Counted from the stretch's first letter, positions 53,986 to 64,000 are shown. The stretch: 64,000 bases of DNA from Loripinus fragilis (GCA_964019695.1 OZ026526.1:12111754-12175753); one strand, 5' to 3'. A program made the numbers and translations. Notes: generated from the letters alone by a model not told the origin.

Positions 53986-55173
53986 AGTGATGTTACGTTT
54001 GCTAGAAGTTTCAGCCACCTATGCTAGCATGGTCAATAATACCCAGGCCTTCAATAAGAGTGCTGGGTGAAAATTAGTTTTATTATTTGGCAATCAAAAC
54101 ATATGCTGTGGATACTCTTTTGAGCACCCAACACATATATTAAAACTGATGGAGATGATTGTAACCTGAAAATATTTGCCTATCTGGACAAACTAGGCTA
54201 GAAAAGATGGCTAAGATCAAGATCAGACTATGGTAAATGTTCTACCATTTCAAGCACTAGTTGCCTGCCAAAATGGCCTAGACAAACAGTGCAGACACTG
54301 ATCAGACTGCTTCTGAAGAATACAGGTCTTCCCTGTTTTCTATTCTAAAAAGCAATTTAGTGTGTTCCAGCCCTGTTAACCAACATTTTATTTGAGAACA
54401 GACAGAGAAAAGCGTTCGAAATTTTAGAACATTTACATTTACAAGAACACACAAAATCTTCCCATCATTCACTCGCCATGTTTCTCACATCTAAGGATTA
54501 ATTTCAGCATATAGACAAACAGCTTGTGACCAGATCAGACTGTTCCTATTGGGTTTATTCTAGAAACTGAAAATGAGGGGGATCCCCCCCTCTCCATCTA
54601 CAGAATAGAGGGGGATTTTCAAAATATTGGGGGGGGGGGACCAGTTTGGACCATTAAAACACTGCTTATACAGCACATAAGCATCTTTATTTGTGCCTAT
54701 TAACCCTTTTACTGTTAGGCAAGACAAATTACTTCTGTTGATGAACTTTATGATTGTCTAAATTGCAAACGGTATGAACCGAACCCAGGAGCAGTATGAT
54801 CAGGGTTCATATTGTTTGATTCCACTGAATTTGGATTGTGCAGTTTGGTTGCTAGAAGGGATTCAGTCTCAACAGATTATGCAAGCTTGGGGCCATCCAC
54901 AGTTTATAGGATAAAGCACTAGTTTCAGGCATTTCCTTCACAAATTTTGGATGCAGGACTGTCTCACACCTGGTCAGAATATGTGTGTGATCTCGAAAAA
55001 AAGCATCTTAATCCTGCAATCGTACGTCCTAGAATAAACCCTGCTCCCAGAGGAGCAGTGTGATCTGGGTCCGCACTGCTACAGAGACATTTTAAAAGGA
55101 TCAGCAGACAAGATTTAGTCATGATATTAGCAGCGGAAGTGTAACACACAAAATTTTCCCATCATACCCTTAC

Positions 55174-55281
55174 CTTCTGGAGTATGGAAGGGAGAGTAAT
55201 ATTCACGGGTGTCTGATATAACGCTGCCTTGGTCATCACTCAGTAGTGGAGTTCTCGGTGAGCTGGGTGGTAGAATTCTGC
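55174..55281 (-). CDS. STARD3: STARD3-like exon B: linker with phospho-FFAT-like motif
   Basis: 108 nt, beginning with two bases of a split glycine codon (TTTTCAG acceptor) and ending one base into a codon (GAAG|GTAAGG). It encodes about 35 residues: a Ser/Pro stretch RILPPSSPRTPLL, an acidic stretch SDDQGSVISDT, then REYYSPFHTPE. EYYSPFH lines up with the human STARD3 phospho-FFAT core QFYSPPE, where a phosphoserine replaces the acidic residue at position 4 of a classical FFAT and permits VAP binding. The preceding acidic residues fit the acidic flank of such motifs. Only one of the three frames is open. The function of this copy is inferred from the alignment. Confidence 0.87.
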
Positions 55282-55471
55282 CTGAAAATGAGGTCATTTA
55301 GAGCAAATTTCATACAGGCAAGATTGTATAAAACTCAAGGACTTTTCAAGGATTTCTAAAAGACTTTCCTACTCTATTCAAGGACTGAAACTTTAAAATA
55401 CTGATTTACACGTTAAATTCTACTTTGGAAATGCTAGAGCCCAGTATTCAAGATATTTGTTTGAGAAAATT

Positions 55472-55543
55472 AGTATAAAATTGCGGTGCCTTTATTTGGT
55501 GCAGCATATGCTGCACCAAATAAAGGCACCCCAATTTTATACT
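55472..55543. repeat. 72-bp near-perfect palindrome
   Basis: 36-nt arms with no spacer and one mismatch: left 'agtataaaattg' then 'ggtgcctttatttggtgcag', the right is its reverse complement, with the centre at GCAGCATATGCTGC. It lies 190 nt upstream of exon B on the gene strand, in the A-B intron. Could be a cruciform or a small foldback element. Confidence 0.75.
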
Positions 55544-56059
55544 GATTTAGGTATCCAAAACACTGTTGAATCCTCCTGTAAATGGTAATTTCAAGGATTT
55601 GTCAAGGCCTTTGAGTGATTTCAAGTACTTTTCAAGGCAAATTTAATTTTCAAGGATTTTCCAAGACAGTACTGTATATTCAAGTACTTTTCAAGCCTGT
55701 GCAAACCCTGTAGAGAAAATGGCTATGGGATCAAACATGATTTTCCATGTATTTGAGTTTGCTGAGTCACGAGGGACAAGTTAAAAACCGAGGCCTAAGC
55801 TCCAGATTTTCAACATTTCCTGAGGAACTCAGTGAAATTTAGACTGGCTCCAGTCCTTAAAACAATTTTTCATCAATGTGTCATATCATATTCTTGTAGC
55901 CAGTCTAACTCTAATGGCTCTGTTATGCTGGTTGAAAGCGCGCGGCACAGATTTAAACATTAATGTAAGATTTTCAGGAGTTTCAGAAGTGTTTATGGAG
56001 GAATGATTTCATGGGTTCAGTTCAAGTTAACCCTTTGTGTACTAAAGGATCCTTCTTTT

Positions 56060-56260
56060 TGATTTGATACAATAAACTTGGGACAGTCCATTGTACATAT
56101 CTAGGGGTGTCAGGTTATACTTTTCATGAAATATTGAATTCTTTTGTCTGAAGATCTTTTACCTTTAAAAAACAGTGTAGACCATGATTAAATGCAGCAT
56201 TATGCTGCATTTAATCTGGGTCTTCATTGTTTGCAAAAGTACTCATTTAGGCGTTTCCCG
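56060..56260. repeat. repeat V with hairpin, copy 3
   Basis: 'aataaacttgggacagtcca', 'gatcttttac' and the hairpin 'gattaaatgcagca'/'tgctgcatttaatctgggtc'. Reversed copy at 59640-59830. Confidence 0.5.
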
Positions 56261-56536
56261 AATACAAAGGGTCAATGTCAACCATTTTGGACTGAACATA
56301 TTGTATTCATACTGTTAATTGGGAAATTTTCGCGAAGATGCATATGCGAAGTTCATGAAAATAAAACCCTCACTAAATGGCGAAATCACTCTGTCGACTA
56401 CTGATATAGGTAAATCATACCCTAGTCGTGAGATTTTCCGGTCGCAAGTATGTCTTTTAATGCTATTCGCGAAAATAATAATTCATGCAAAAATTTCCCG
56501 ATTTACAGTATTTTCTTCTCTTATACTTACCCCATA

Positions 56537-57203
56537 CATTCTTTGCATGCTTGGAAATTTTTCAAGATTTTTTGTTGTCCGCTGTTTTTTTTTCAAAATC
56601 AAAATTTTCAAAAAGTTCTTTCAGGAATACCATCAGAATGTCACCTTGAATCCAGATCAGGCCCGACTTTCTGTCCGCCTGATCTGCATACAAGCTGTTT
56701 GCAGAGATTATCAGCAAGATTTGATATATTTTGAGGGGTCATAGAATAAACATTTCAATATTACTCACCCTTAAAGCGCCACGAAAAAAATGCATCTGAA
56801 AATGTCGTCTGCTGAAATCATCTGCTGCAAATAATTGCCTAACATTACTGAGGAATTAAGTAAAGAAGCAAACAGCATGGACCCAGAACAGACTGCTCCT
56901 ATGAGCAGTCTGATCTGGGTCCACACTGTTTGCCATAGAGGCTTCTTAAACATTTCAGCAGACGAGAAAAGCAGGCGACTTTTTTTGTGATTGGCGCATT
57001 AAGGGCTAACTCTTTGCCTGCTATAGGCAACTTTTGTTGTCAGCTGATGATTTGGACTCAGTTAAGGACCGGCTTTCTGACAGAACTTCTGTCCTGATCT
57101 GGATCCAAACCACTTGACACCCTGATGGTGTTCCTGATTTTTTTTTTTTGAATACATTAATTTAAAAATAAGTCAGTAGACCACAACAAAAACATGAAAA
57201 ATT
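56537..57203. repeat. hairpins P1, P2 and P1 in series
   Basis: P1 at 56537-56719 (stem 'ccagatcaggccc'), P2 at 56763-57010 (centre 'gctcctatgagcagtc'), P1 at 57005-57203 (stem 'gttaaggaccggc' and 'cctgatctggatcc'). The open frames across them are repeat-derived. The last ends about 25 nt past the donor of exon A. Confidence 0.6.
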
Positions 57204-57227
57204 TTATTTTTGCAACTGGTCCCTTAC

Positions 57228-57366
57228 CTCTATGTCTTGTGGCTCTTTTTTCCATGGGTATAACTTTAAAATCTAGCCACCATGTCTCCACCCAGGCCAG
57301 TACAAAACATATGATCAACAGAACATAACTTAATGGATTCTTACCACCGAAGAATTCATCATTAAA
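57228..57366 (-). CDS. STARD3: STARD3-like exon A: last MENTAL transmembrane segment
   Basis: 139 nt, phase 0 at its start (TTTCAG acceptor) and one base over at its end (GAG|GTAAGG donor). It encodes 46 residues: FNDEFFGG, then a hydrophobic helix PLSYVLLIICFVLAWVE, then TWWLDFKVIP and a basic tail KRATRHR. The block LAWVETWWLDFKV matches the end of the fourth MENTAL helix of STARD3, where human has LAWLETWFLDFKV. This helix anchors the protein in the late-endosome membrane and the tail starts the cytosolic linker. The last base G joins GC of exon B to give a glycine codon. The exon feeding it was not found in the window. Confidence 0.92.
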
Positions 57367-57414
57367 CTGAAATAAAAATTATTACTCTATTAAGTTATTT
57401 ACCCTTTACATTCT

Positions 57415-57718
57415 GGATACCAGTAAACAGGTACTTTGCCCCCCCCCCCCCCCAAGTTCTATGGGTTTCTATAGAAATTAGCATTGGACCCCCCCCCCCC
57501 CCCCCCCCCCCTTGGAAAAAGTTGGACCCAAATCCCCTGGATAATGTTGTCTAAAACCCTTGGAAATTTATAGTTTTCTTTGAAATAAACTATTGATACA
57601 CAAACCACTGTAAAACTGTAAAATAAGTTGAGAACCAAAAAACAAAACGTGTCAGAGCTGTTTTCTGGCAGTCGGACCTGGACCCCACCCCCTGCAAAAA
57701 TTCCTGGATCTGTGCATG
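57415..57718. repeat. repeat T2, copy 5
   Basis: C-rich body with poly-C at 57439-57453 and 57489-57511; right end 'cctggatctgtgcatgg'. The left end is degraded. It lies just upstream of exon A. Confidence 0.45.
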
Positions 57719-57834
57719 GTCTGCTTTGTTTGCTAAAATAAAAACAATCTCAAGGAAAAGAAATACATCTACACATATTATAGAAATTTTGGCCTGCAAC
57801 TCCTTAAAATACAAAGTAGACTATAAGAATCAAT

Positions 57835-58160
57835 CATGAGTGTGAGGGTAGGATAGAAAAATCCGTCCAGAGGATCACCGTTTGGCAAGCCTTGTGATGA
57901 CAAACGGTGACCCGAAGGACAGGTTTTCTATCCCATCCCCACCATTAAATACCTCATTTTATGTTTAAAACTGAATACGCTGAGATGTGATATGACATGA
58001 TGACGTCACTTTAATACGACAATGACGTCACTTGACAACTATGTCGCGTGAGTTCCAATACAACCAATGTATAGCCTTCAGGTGACAGCCTGGGTAAGAT
58101 AACTGTAACATGGGTAAGATAAGATTTTCTATCCCAGGGTAAAATCTCAGATATCCTTAT
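57835..58160. repeat. foldback repeat with paired CRE-like sites, copy 2
   Basis: 'gtaggatagaaaaatccgtc' and 'gacaggttttctatcccatc' surround 'atcaccgtttggcaagc..gacaaacggtgacc'. Right of it are 'gatgacgtcactttaatac' and 'gacaatgacgtcacttg' (two TGACGTCA-like sites). Confidence 0.52.
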
Positions 58161-58844
58161 CCAGTGTGCTAGACAATTCCATACCTATTCTATCAGAATC
58201 CATCAGAATGAAAAGGTTTAATGAAAGTTGTGTCATCTGTTGTTTTTCGGTTGGGTTTTTTTGTGTTTGTTTTTTTAATTCCAGCCCTGATAAGCAACAG
58301 TGTATTAGAGAACAGAGACAGTTTTAGACTGTTCATTCCTCGGATTCAATTGGGTATCTTAGTATTTCATAGCTTTTTGCTACTCTTGGGCATAATTTGT
58401 GATTAGGTATCCTAATAATTTAATTGGGTATTTATGCAAAAATTCTGAATATCAGTTCCTCTGAAATTTTCCTACATTATCCCTGTGCAGGCTACCCCAA
58501 GCTGTTTAGGGCTATTCCAGGAAAAAATGTGGCCAGGGGCGGAACACAATTTTTTTATGGGTACCACTTAGAAATTTAAATTAATTGAAATGGCACCACC
58601 AAAGAACAAAAATCAATACAGAACCCCTACCCCTACTTCCATAACAGGTCACACCTTTTTCTGAAATAGCCCTTACCAGTAATTGGTGTATAAATATTTA
58701 AGTCTAAAACTGTAGAAAAACATTAGCATTAAAATAATTTTAATTAGCAGCAGAAAAGGAAGAATCTTTGATAAACCTTCAGCTGGTCTGGGTTGTCAAT
58801 CAGATTGCCAAACAGACTGCCTACCAATTTGACAAAGCAGATTG

Positions 58845-59380
58845 GTGGTGATATCACCTCTTATAGTTTTTGTGTTATGCTCAGAACAAAATATAAATAT
58901 GAAAGATAACAAAGAGAAATAACTCCTAAGTTATGCAAAAACGAGTTATGTTTATTGTACACTGCACTTCTCCTCGACAAGATCTATATACAAATGACAG
59001 TTGGTGTTGATACCTCTTATAGTTTTTGTGATGCTCTGGAGAAAATATAAGTATGAAAAATAACAAAGTGCAATAACTCCTATTAATTAAGCAAAAGAGA
59101 GTTATGGTTCTTGTACACTGTACTTCTCCTCATCGAGATCTATCTACCAATGAAGTTTCAACTTGATACCTCAAATAGTTTTTGTGTTATGCTCCAGACA
59201 AAATACAAGTATGAAAAATAACAAAGGGCAATAACTCCTAAATTATGCAAGAGTTATGGTTCTTGTGCACTACACTTCTCATTGAGATCTATCTACCAAT
59301 GAAGTTTGGTGTTGATACCTCTAATAGTCTTTGTGTTATGCTCGGAACAAAATTAGGACGGACTGACGGACAAATGGACT
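58845..59380. repeat. ~155-bp tandem array ending in 'gacggactgacggac'
   Basis: 'ttatagtttttgtgttatgc', 'taacaaagggcaataactcc' and 'gagttatggttcttgtacac' recur three to four times at ~150-156 bp. Same architecture as 22112-23768 with an unrelated unit. Confidence 0.58.
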
Positions 59381-59401
59381 TAATCCTTTGTATTCAGTAT
59401 T

Positions 59402-59600
59402 AATTTTGTTTGATTGGATTCTTTATGTCCCATCAGCAATCTTTCAGTTATAAAGGGACAGGTCTTCCTGGGTTGAACCAGTACTAAGCTAGGATAATGT
59501 TCCTGCTCAAGGACACAACACAGTGACGCTGGTGAGGCTTGAACCCGCGACCTCTCAGTCTCGAGTCAAGCACTCTACCACTGAGCCACTGCGCTCCCAT
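59402..59600 (-). mobile_element. tRNA-derived SINE, family Sb, near full length
   Basis: Minus-strand head GGGAGCGCAGTGGCTCAGTG, B box GCGGGTTCAAGCCTC, body and 'aaacaaaatt' tail. TTCAGTATTA flanks both sides (59393-59402 and 59600-59609): target duplication. Confidence 0.78.
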
Positions 59601-59939
59601 TCAGTATTAGTCACTCATAAATACATACATTGACAAACAATGAAGACCAATATGATTATGCTGCATTTCATCAGGGTCTTCACTGTTTGCTGAGACAAAA
59701 ATAATCGTCAAAGAAAAGAATACAGTTTTATATTGGAAATTATTAAACCTGTGATCCCTCGATATATACAATGGACCATCCCAAGTTTATTGTATCGAAA
59801 CTGAAGGAAGATTCCATTAATACATAAAGGGTTGAGAAAAAGATTTCTACAACAAAATTATAGCTTACAAATATCTGCAAATAATGGCTACAAAGCATAT
59901 AGAAATATCACACAGGCCTTTAGCTAAGAGTGCATAACA

Positions 59940-60075
59940 GAAAAATAATTTTCTCATTTCTCAACCAAAACATATGTTGTGGGTACTCAAATGAACGGTC
60001 TCAATGAGATGGTTCTTTTGAGCACCCAAAACATATGCTGAAAATTATGGGTAAGAAAATATTTACAATTTTACG
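59940..60075. repeat. hairpin family P4
   Basis: 'ctcaaccaaaacatatgttg', centre 'aacggtctcaatgagatggtt', 'gagcacccaaaacatatgct'. Confidence 0.62.
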
Positions 60076-60402
60076 CTGAAAATTCTTGTTTATCTAAACC
60101 TGTGATCTATAAACAAGCAAATAGGACATTGTGCATAGTCAGCATGCAATTGTGAAAACTTTTAACTTCCTTGACCAAATCATTACAGTGAAGTCCCTAT
60201 ATAACATATATTTGGGATACAGAAGATTATGGACCCTGTTTAAAGATAAGCAAGCAAACCATGTTATAAAATGACAATATTACAAAGGAATTATAGGAAA
60301 AAGACCATTTTATTGTCATTTTCCTGTAACTCCTTTGTAAAATTTTATGGTAAAAAAGACTCTCCCTTTATTCAAGTAAAATAAAAGTGCCTCCCAATCT
60401 TT

Positions 60403-60720
60403 GTTTGTTTGTTTTGTTTGTTTGATTTGATTCTTAATGTCCCATCAACAATCTTTAAGTTAAACAGGGATGGGTCCGCCTGGGTTGAACCAGTACTTAG
60501 CTAGGATAAAAGTGTCTTGCTCAAGGACCAAAACGCAGTGACGCTGGGGAGGCTTGAACCCGCGGCCCCAATCTTTGTAAATAATTTGGACCCAGATATA
60601 TGGATCCAAACTGTTTGACATCCTGCTGGTATACCCGTTAGATTCTTCTGAAAAAGTTATTTGCTGACGACAAAAATACAAAAAAAGCATGCAAAATTAT
60701 CCAGCATGCAAATGATGCAT
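60403..60720 (-). mobile_element. truncated SINE Sb joined to a P1 fragment
   Basis: Sb tail and body (60403-60566) stop at the B box ('cttgaacccgcggcccc' on plus) without the head. 'aatctttgtaaataatttgg' of a shortened P1 (to about 60720) follows at once. Either a deletion removed the head or the junction is a rearrangement. Confidence 0.55.
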
Positions 60721-60822
60721 GCAAAATGTTAAAATAATCTGAGCCATGTCAAAGGAAAGCATACATTATCAAGCTAACAGTTTCCAATGTTCCCGTTTTA
60801 AAAATTCAGAGACAATAGTACG

Positions 60823-61282
60823 ATAAAACCTGTGTATAACGGCCACCTTCAAAAAGACCAAAAATTGGTTTTCAAGACCAATTATTGCTTAATGCAGGTT
60901 AAAAGTATTGCAGAATGCTCCAAGGAGAGCATTCTGCAATATTTTTGACCTTCATTCAGCTATCCTTTGTCATTAAGATCTTTAGTTTGTCTATTTTTGA
61001 GTGGCCGTTTTACACAGGTTTTACTGTTAATGATAATCTATTAATTCTTTGCATGTGTTTGTTTTCGCGACTGACTTGTTTAAAAATCAATTTTTTAAAA
61101 AAATCTTTTCAGGAACTGTGACTACCAGAGTGTCAAAATGTTTGGACCCAGATCAGGACCGACATTCTGTTGGTCCTGATCTGGGTCCAAACTTTTTGCA
61201 AAGGTTATCAGCAGACAATGAAAATCACCGCTAGGAAGATGATAACAAAAGGATGAAAAATTATCCAGCATGTAGAGAATTA
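60823..61282. repeat. hairpins P5 and P1 in series
   Basis: P5 60823-61027 (ends 'gataaaacctgtgtataacg' / 'acacaggttttactgtt', centre 'gcagaatgctccaaggagag'). P1 61042-61282 with stem 'tttggacccagatcaggacc' and its return 'ggtcctgatctgggtccaaa', nearly perfect. Confidence 0.65.
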
Positions 61283-61639
61283 AAGCACAAACTTTTACCA
61301 GGATCACTGCAGACAATAAATCTGTACCACTGCATGAAAGTTTCCTACGAGACTAACGCCAATGCCAACAGGACTCACACCAAAAACAACATGTCGCCTC
61401 CAAAGTCAGGGGAGCAATATTAAGGCAGCTGATTAACATGCATTATAAAGCCTTATTTGTCACTTAATTGAAATACTTTTTTCATTAATTCATTGTTTTG
61501 TTTTTTCAAAATGTCTTCTGCAACAAATGAAAGATGACGCTTTGTTGAATCAACTAAAACAGAAAGATTACATATTTCTGACAAAGAATTCATTCTAAAT
61601 GTTTGAACATTTTTAGGCTGAGTGTGTGACTGTTAGTAA

Positions 61640-62062
61640 GGCCAGAATTTTTTTATTAGTTGATTTACGGGAATTTCCTTTCAGATTTAGGGTTGCGGGG
61701 ACGAAAAAAAAGAAAAGCTCTGAGACTGGTCATTTCAGACCTTTTTTCTTTCTTTTCTTTTCTTTTTAATATCTCCAGAACAAACAGTAAAACTAGTAAA
61801 GCAAACCAACAGTCTGTATTAAATCTTTAAATATTTCATCATTTCCCTAAAAATCAGGATAGGACAATCACTTTTAACAGTGTCTCTCTCTCAAAAATAC
61901 ACAGACAGAACCCCAAAAATATATTATTTTTTCAATGAATCAAATGATATTTAAAGTCCGCGGATAAAATAAAAAAATGATTTTAGATTTTTTTTTTCCT
62001 TTTCTACTTTCTGGACAATTACAGCAGGAGTGTTTGTAAATCAACTAATAAAAAAAATCTGG
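61640..62062. mobile_element. PIF/Harbinger-type MITE T1, copy 4
   Basis: 'ggccagaatttttttattag' preceded by TAA; right end '...aaaaaaatctgg' followed by TTTAA. The internal hairpin is shortened ('gctctgagactggtca'). Confidence 0.62.
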
Positions 62063-62167
62063 TTTAACTTGAGGCTTTCTCGGTGATATGGCTAACTTTA
62101 TTAGTCAAGCTATACAACAAAAACTCTACCTGATTTATCCACTAAAAAAAGATACAAATGTTAAACT

Positions 62168-62398
62168 ACAGTAAAACCTGTGTAAAATGGCCACTCTAAA
62201 AAAGACCACCAATTATCGCTTAATGCAGGTCAAAAGTATTACTGCAGAATGCTCCAACAGGAGCATTCTGCAATACTTTCGACCTTCATTAAGCAGAGAG
62301 CATTCTGCAATACTTGACCTTCATTAAGCTACCAGTTGTCATTAAGACCTATGTTTTGTCTATTTTTGAGCGGCCGTTTCACACAGGTTTTACTGTAT
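62168..62398. repeat. hairpin family P5 with an extra right arm
   Basis: 'acagtaaaacctgtgtaaaa' to 'cacacaggttttactgta'. The segment 'gcattctgcaatact..gaccttcattaagc' is duplicated in the right arm. Confidence 0.62.
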
Positions 62399-62399
62399 A

Positions 62400-63016
62400 T
62401 GCTTGCTAGTGTTATCTATTGATATCATTTGCAAACAGTTTGGACCCAGATCCGAGTAAACATCATAAAGGGAGCCACCATTGGCCCACCAGCAAAAATC
62501 CATTTGAATCACAGTGCTTCTATGGCTGGCCGATGGTGGCCCGATACTGTATCCCGGCTGGGTCAGGCCCAACAAGATGTCAGGCCTGATATGGATTCAT
62601 ACTGTTTGACACTCTGATCAAATTCCTGAAATATTTTTTTGAAAACCTTGATTTTGAAAAGAAAATCAGCAGCCAAACAAAAAATCCTGAAAAATTACCC
62701 AGAAAGAATTAACACAGTCTTTTCTTAGTAGCGGCATCTTTTGCCGTCTGTTGATAACCTTTGCAAACAGTTTGGACCCAGATCAGGACCGTCAGAAAGT
62801 TTATTCTGATATGGATCCAAGTCTGTTGACACCATGATTATATTCCTGAAAGACCTTTTTGAAAACCTTGACTTTCAACTATATGCCAGCTATGGTTGTC
62901 TGCTGATAACCTTTGCAAACACTCTTATCATATTCCTGAAATATTTTTTGTAAACCTTGACTTTGAAAAAACTCAGTACGGGTAGACATTTTTTTACCCA
63001 GCATGCAAAGAGTTGC
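62400..63016. repeat. two P1 hairpins, the first with a T2-like core inserted
   Basis: 62400-62715: the P1 tip is replaced by a palindrome 'gagccaccattggcccacca' / 'gccgatggtggcccg' like the T2 core. 62720-63016: a further P1 with a duplicated 'gtctgctgataacctttgca'. Confidence 0.55.
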
Positions 63017-63186
63017 AGATAAGTACAGTAAGATTTTTCAAAGTAGATAGGAAGAAGCCTAACTTAATTATTCATGAATATTCATGCTAAGCTCCACCCA
63101 CTATGAATAATTATATAAAAACATTCAGAACAAAGGAATTACTTGTCAGGTTCACTTGTGTAAGATCAGATCTAATCATATTTCCA

Positions 63187-63540
63187 TTAACAAACAGAGT
63201 AGACCCTGATCAGGCAGCTCTTACAAGAGCTGTCTGACCTGGGTCTGCTATGTTTGCAAAATCGATAAAAGGGGTCTATGCATGGTAATGGGTTAACCCT
63301 TAAAGCGCCAAGAAAAAAATGCATCTGAAAATGTCTTTGCTGAAGTCGTCTGCTACAAATAATCCCCTAACATTACTGACGAATTAAGTATAGAAGCAAA
63401 CAGAGTAGACCCAGAACAGACTGCTCCTATAGGAGCAGTCTGATCTGGGTCCACACTGTTTGACATAGAAGCTTCTTAAACAATTCGGCAGACGAGAAAA
63501 GCAGGCAACTTTTGTTGCAATTGGCGCATTAAGGGTTAAT
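63187..63540. repeat. hairpins P3 and P2 in series
   Basis: P3 63187-63270 (centre CAGGCAGCTCTTACAAGAGCTGTCTG); P2 63294-63540 (centre GACTGCTCCTATAGGAGCAGTC, ends 'aaagcgccaag' and 'ttggcgcattaagggtt'). Confidence 0.65.
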
Positions 63541-63780
63541 TATTCATGTCTATCACTGTCAAAATGGCTACTGCTAAATTCAGGGCATGGAATTATTTCC
63601 TAAGTGCCCCAAATCTGCTGTTAAAAACAGACATATGAAGAAATTGCTGGTATGAAAGTTAGTGAAACAGGGCCCAGTTGTGTATTTCACATGGACATGT
63701 GACTGCTTTTATTTTGAGTATTAAAAGAATTTTTATCAATCAAGGAATGTTGTGAGTCCAGAAAGGAAAAAGACATACAG

Positions 63781-64000
63781 AGAAACCTCCTGTCTTAAGC
63801 AGCCACTCAACTATAGAATAAACAAAGGCCTTAAAGCCATGTGGTAGCTTAATGCAGGTCAAAAGTACTGCAGACTAAACAAAGGCCTTAAAGCCATGAT
63901 GTGGTAGCTTAATGCAGGTCAAAAGTACTGCAGAATGCTCCACAGGAGCATTCTGCAATACTTTTGACCTGCATAGCTTCAAAACCAAGATTTTTTATTC
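63781..64000. repeat. hairpin family P5, cut by the window end
   Basis: 'gaaacctcctgtcttaagca', then 'ggccttaaagccatgtggta' repeated twice (about 63827 and 63882), then centre 'gcagaatgctccacaggagc'. The right arm runs out of the window. Confidence 0.6.

Larger units (their letters stand above)
10234..57366 (-). other. STARD3: STARD3/MLN64-like gene, 3' part (transcription unit)
   Basis: Nine exons on the minus strand join in a continuous frame into about 312 residues: the last MENTAL helix, a phospho-FFAT-like linker and a complete START domain ending in a stop codon. In the family, STARD3 sits in the late-endosome membrane by its MENTAL domain, binds ER VAP proteins through its FFAT motif and moves cholesterol with its START domain. 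The match is to conserved words such as LAWVETWWLDFKV, EAAGG, RDF, RGENGPGG and GW-P. Human STARD3 has 445 residues and about 300 remain after the point matching exon A, so length fits. The N-terminal ~145 residues and the promoter were not found and probably lie past 64000. STARD3 is preferred over STAR because MENTAL sequence precedes START. Confidence 0.88.

Noticed and set aside
56319..56744. 141-codon open frame on the plus strand
   Set aside because: Longest frame, but its second half runs through a P1 hairpin and the rest has no family resemblance. Repeat-derived.
57367..64000. search for the first MENTAL-domain exons
   Set aside because: I looked on the minus strand for peptides matching the first three membrane helices and found only repeats, so they probably lie outside the window. 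A diverged short exon could have been missed.

Overview
The window is eukaryotic, AT-rich, intron-rich and packed with repeats. It looks like a marine mollusc, probably a bivalve: it holds tRNA-derived SINEs, runs of 'gacggacggacag' at repeat ends, and dozens of short foldback elements. The species assignment is inference. No sign of a bacterial or organellar genome is present.

One protein-coding gene can be assembled with confidence. It lies on the minus strand, is at least 47 kb long, and encodes the C-terminal ~310 residues of a STARD3/MLN64-like late-endosomal cholesterol-transfer protein. Reading 5'->3' on the gene: exon A (57228-57366) is the last membrane helix of the MENTAL domain; exon B (55174-55281) is the linker with a phospho-FFAT-like motif; exon C (26491-26540) is a short linker exon after a 28.6 kb intron; exons D (24021-24182), E (19912-20007), F (17522-17706) or F' (14321-14505), G (12666-12759) and H (10234-10338, with the stop codon) make the START domain. 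Splice phases agree at every junction. The promoter, start codon and first MENTAL helices were not found and are probably beyond position 64000.

F and F' are two 185-nt copies of the same START exon, both intact, with the same phases and about 67% identical as protein. Including both would shift the frame, so they look like a mutually exclusive pair giving two START-domain isoforms. A short decayed third copy lies between them at about 16860-16925.

Layout: 1-5 kb, repeats related to a 'aaggtcaatgtcaaatata' unit with two nested insertions; 5-10 kb, region 3' of the gene, with foldback repeats and five RFX X-box-like palindromes (6.4-7.1 kb); 10.2-57.4 kb, the STARD3-like gene, whose introns are mostly repeats; 57.4-64 kb, more repeats, probably still inside the gene. 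The repeats fall into three tRNA-derived SINE families, a PIF/Harbinger-type MITE with 3-bp TTA/TAA duplications, a pogo-like relic, two longer elements, and about 30 hairpin loci that share one basal stem word (GACCCAGATCAG) but differ at the tip. Several insertions sit inside others, giving a relative history. Repeat-family labels (P1, P2, Sa, Sb and so on) are mine, used only to link entries. Most copy boundaries are accurate to about 10-20 bases; those marked by target-site duplications are exact as far as I can read.
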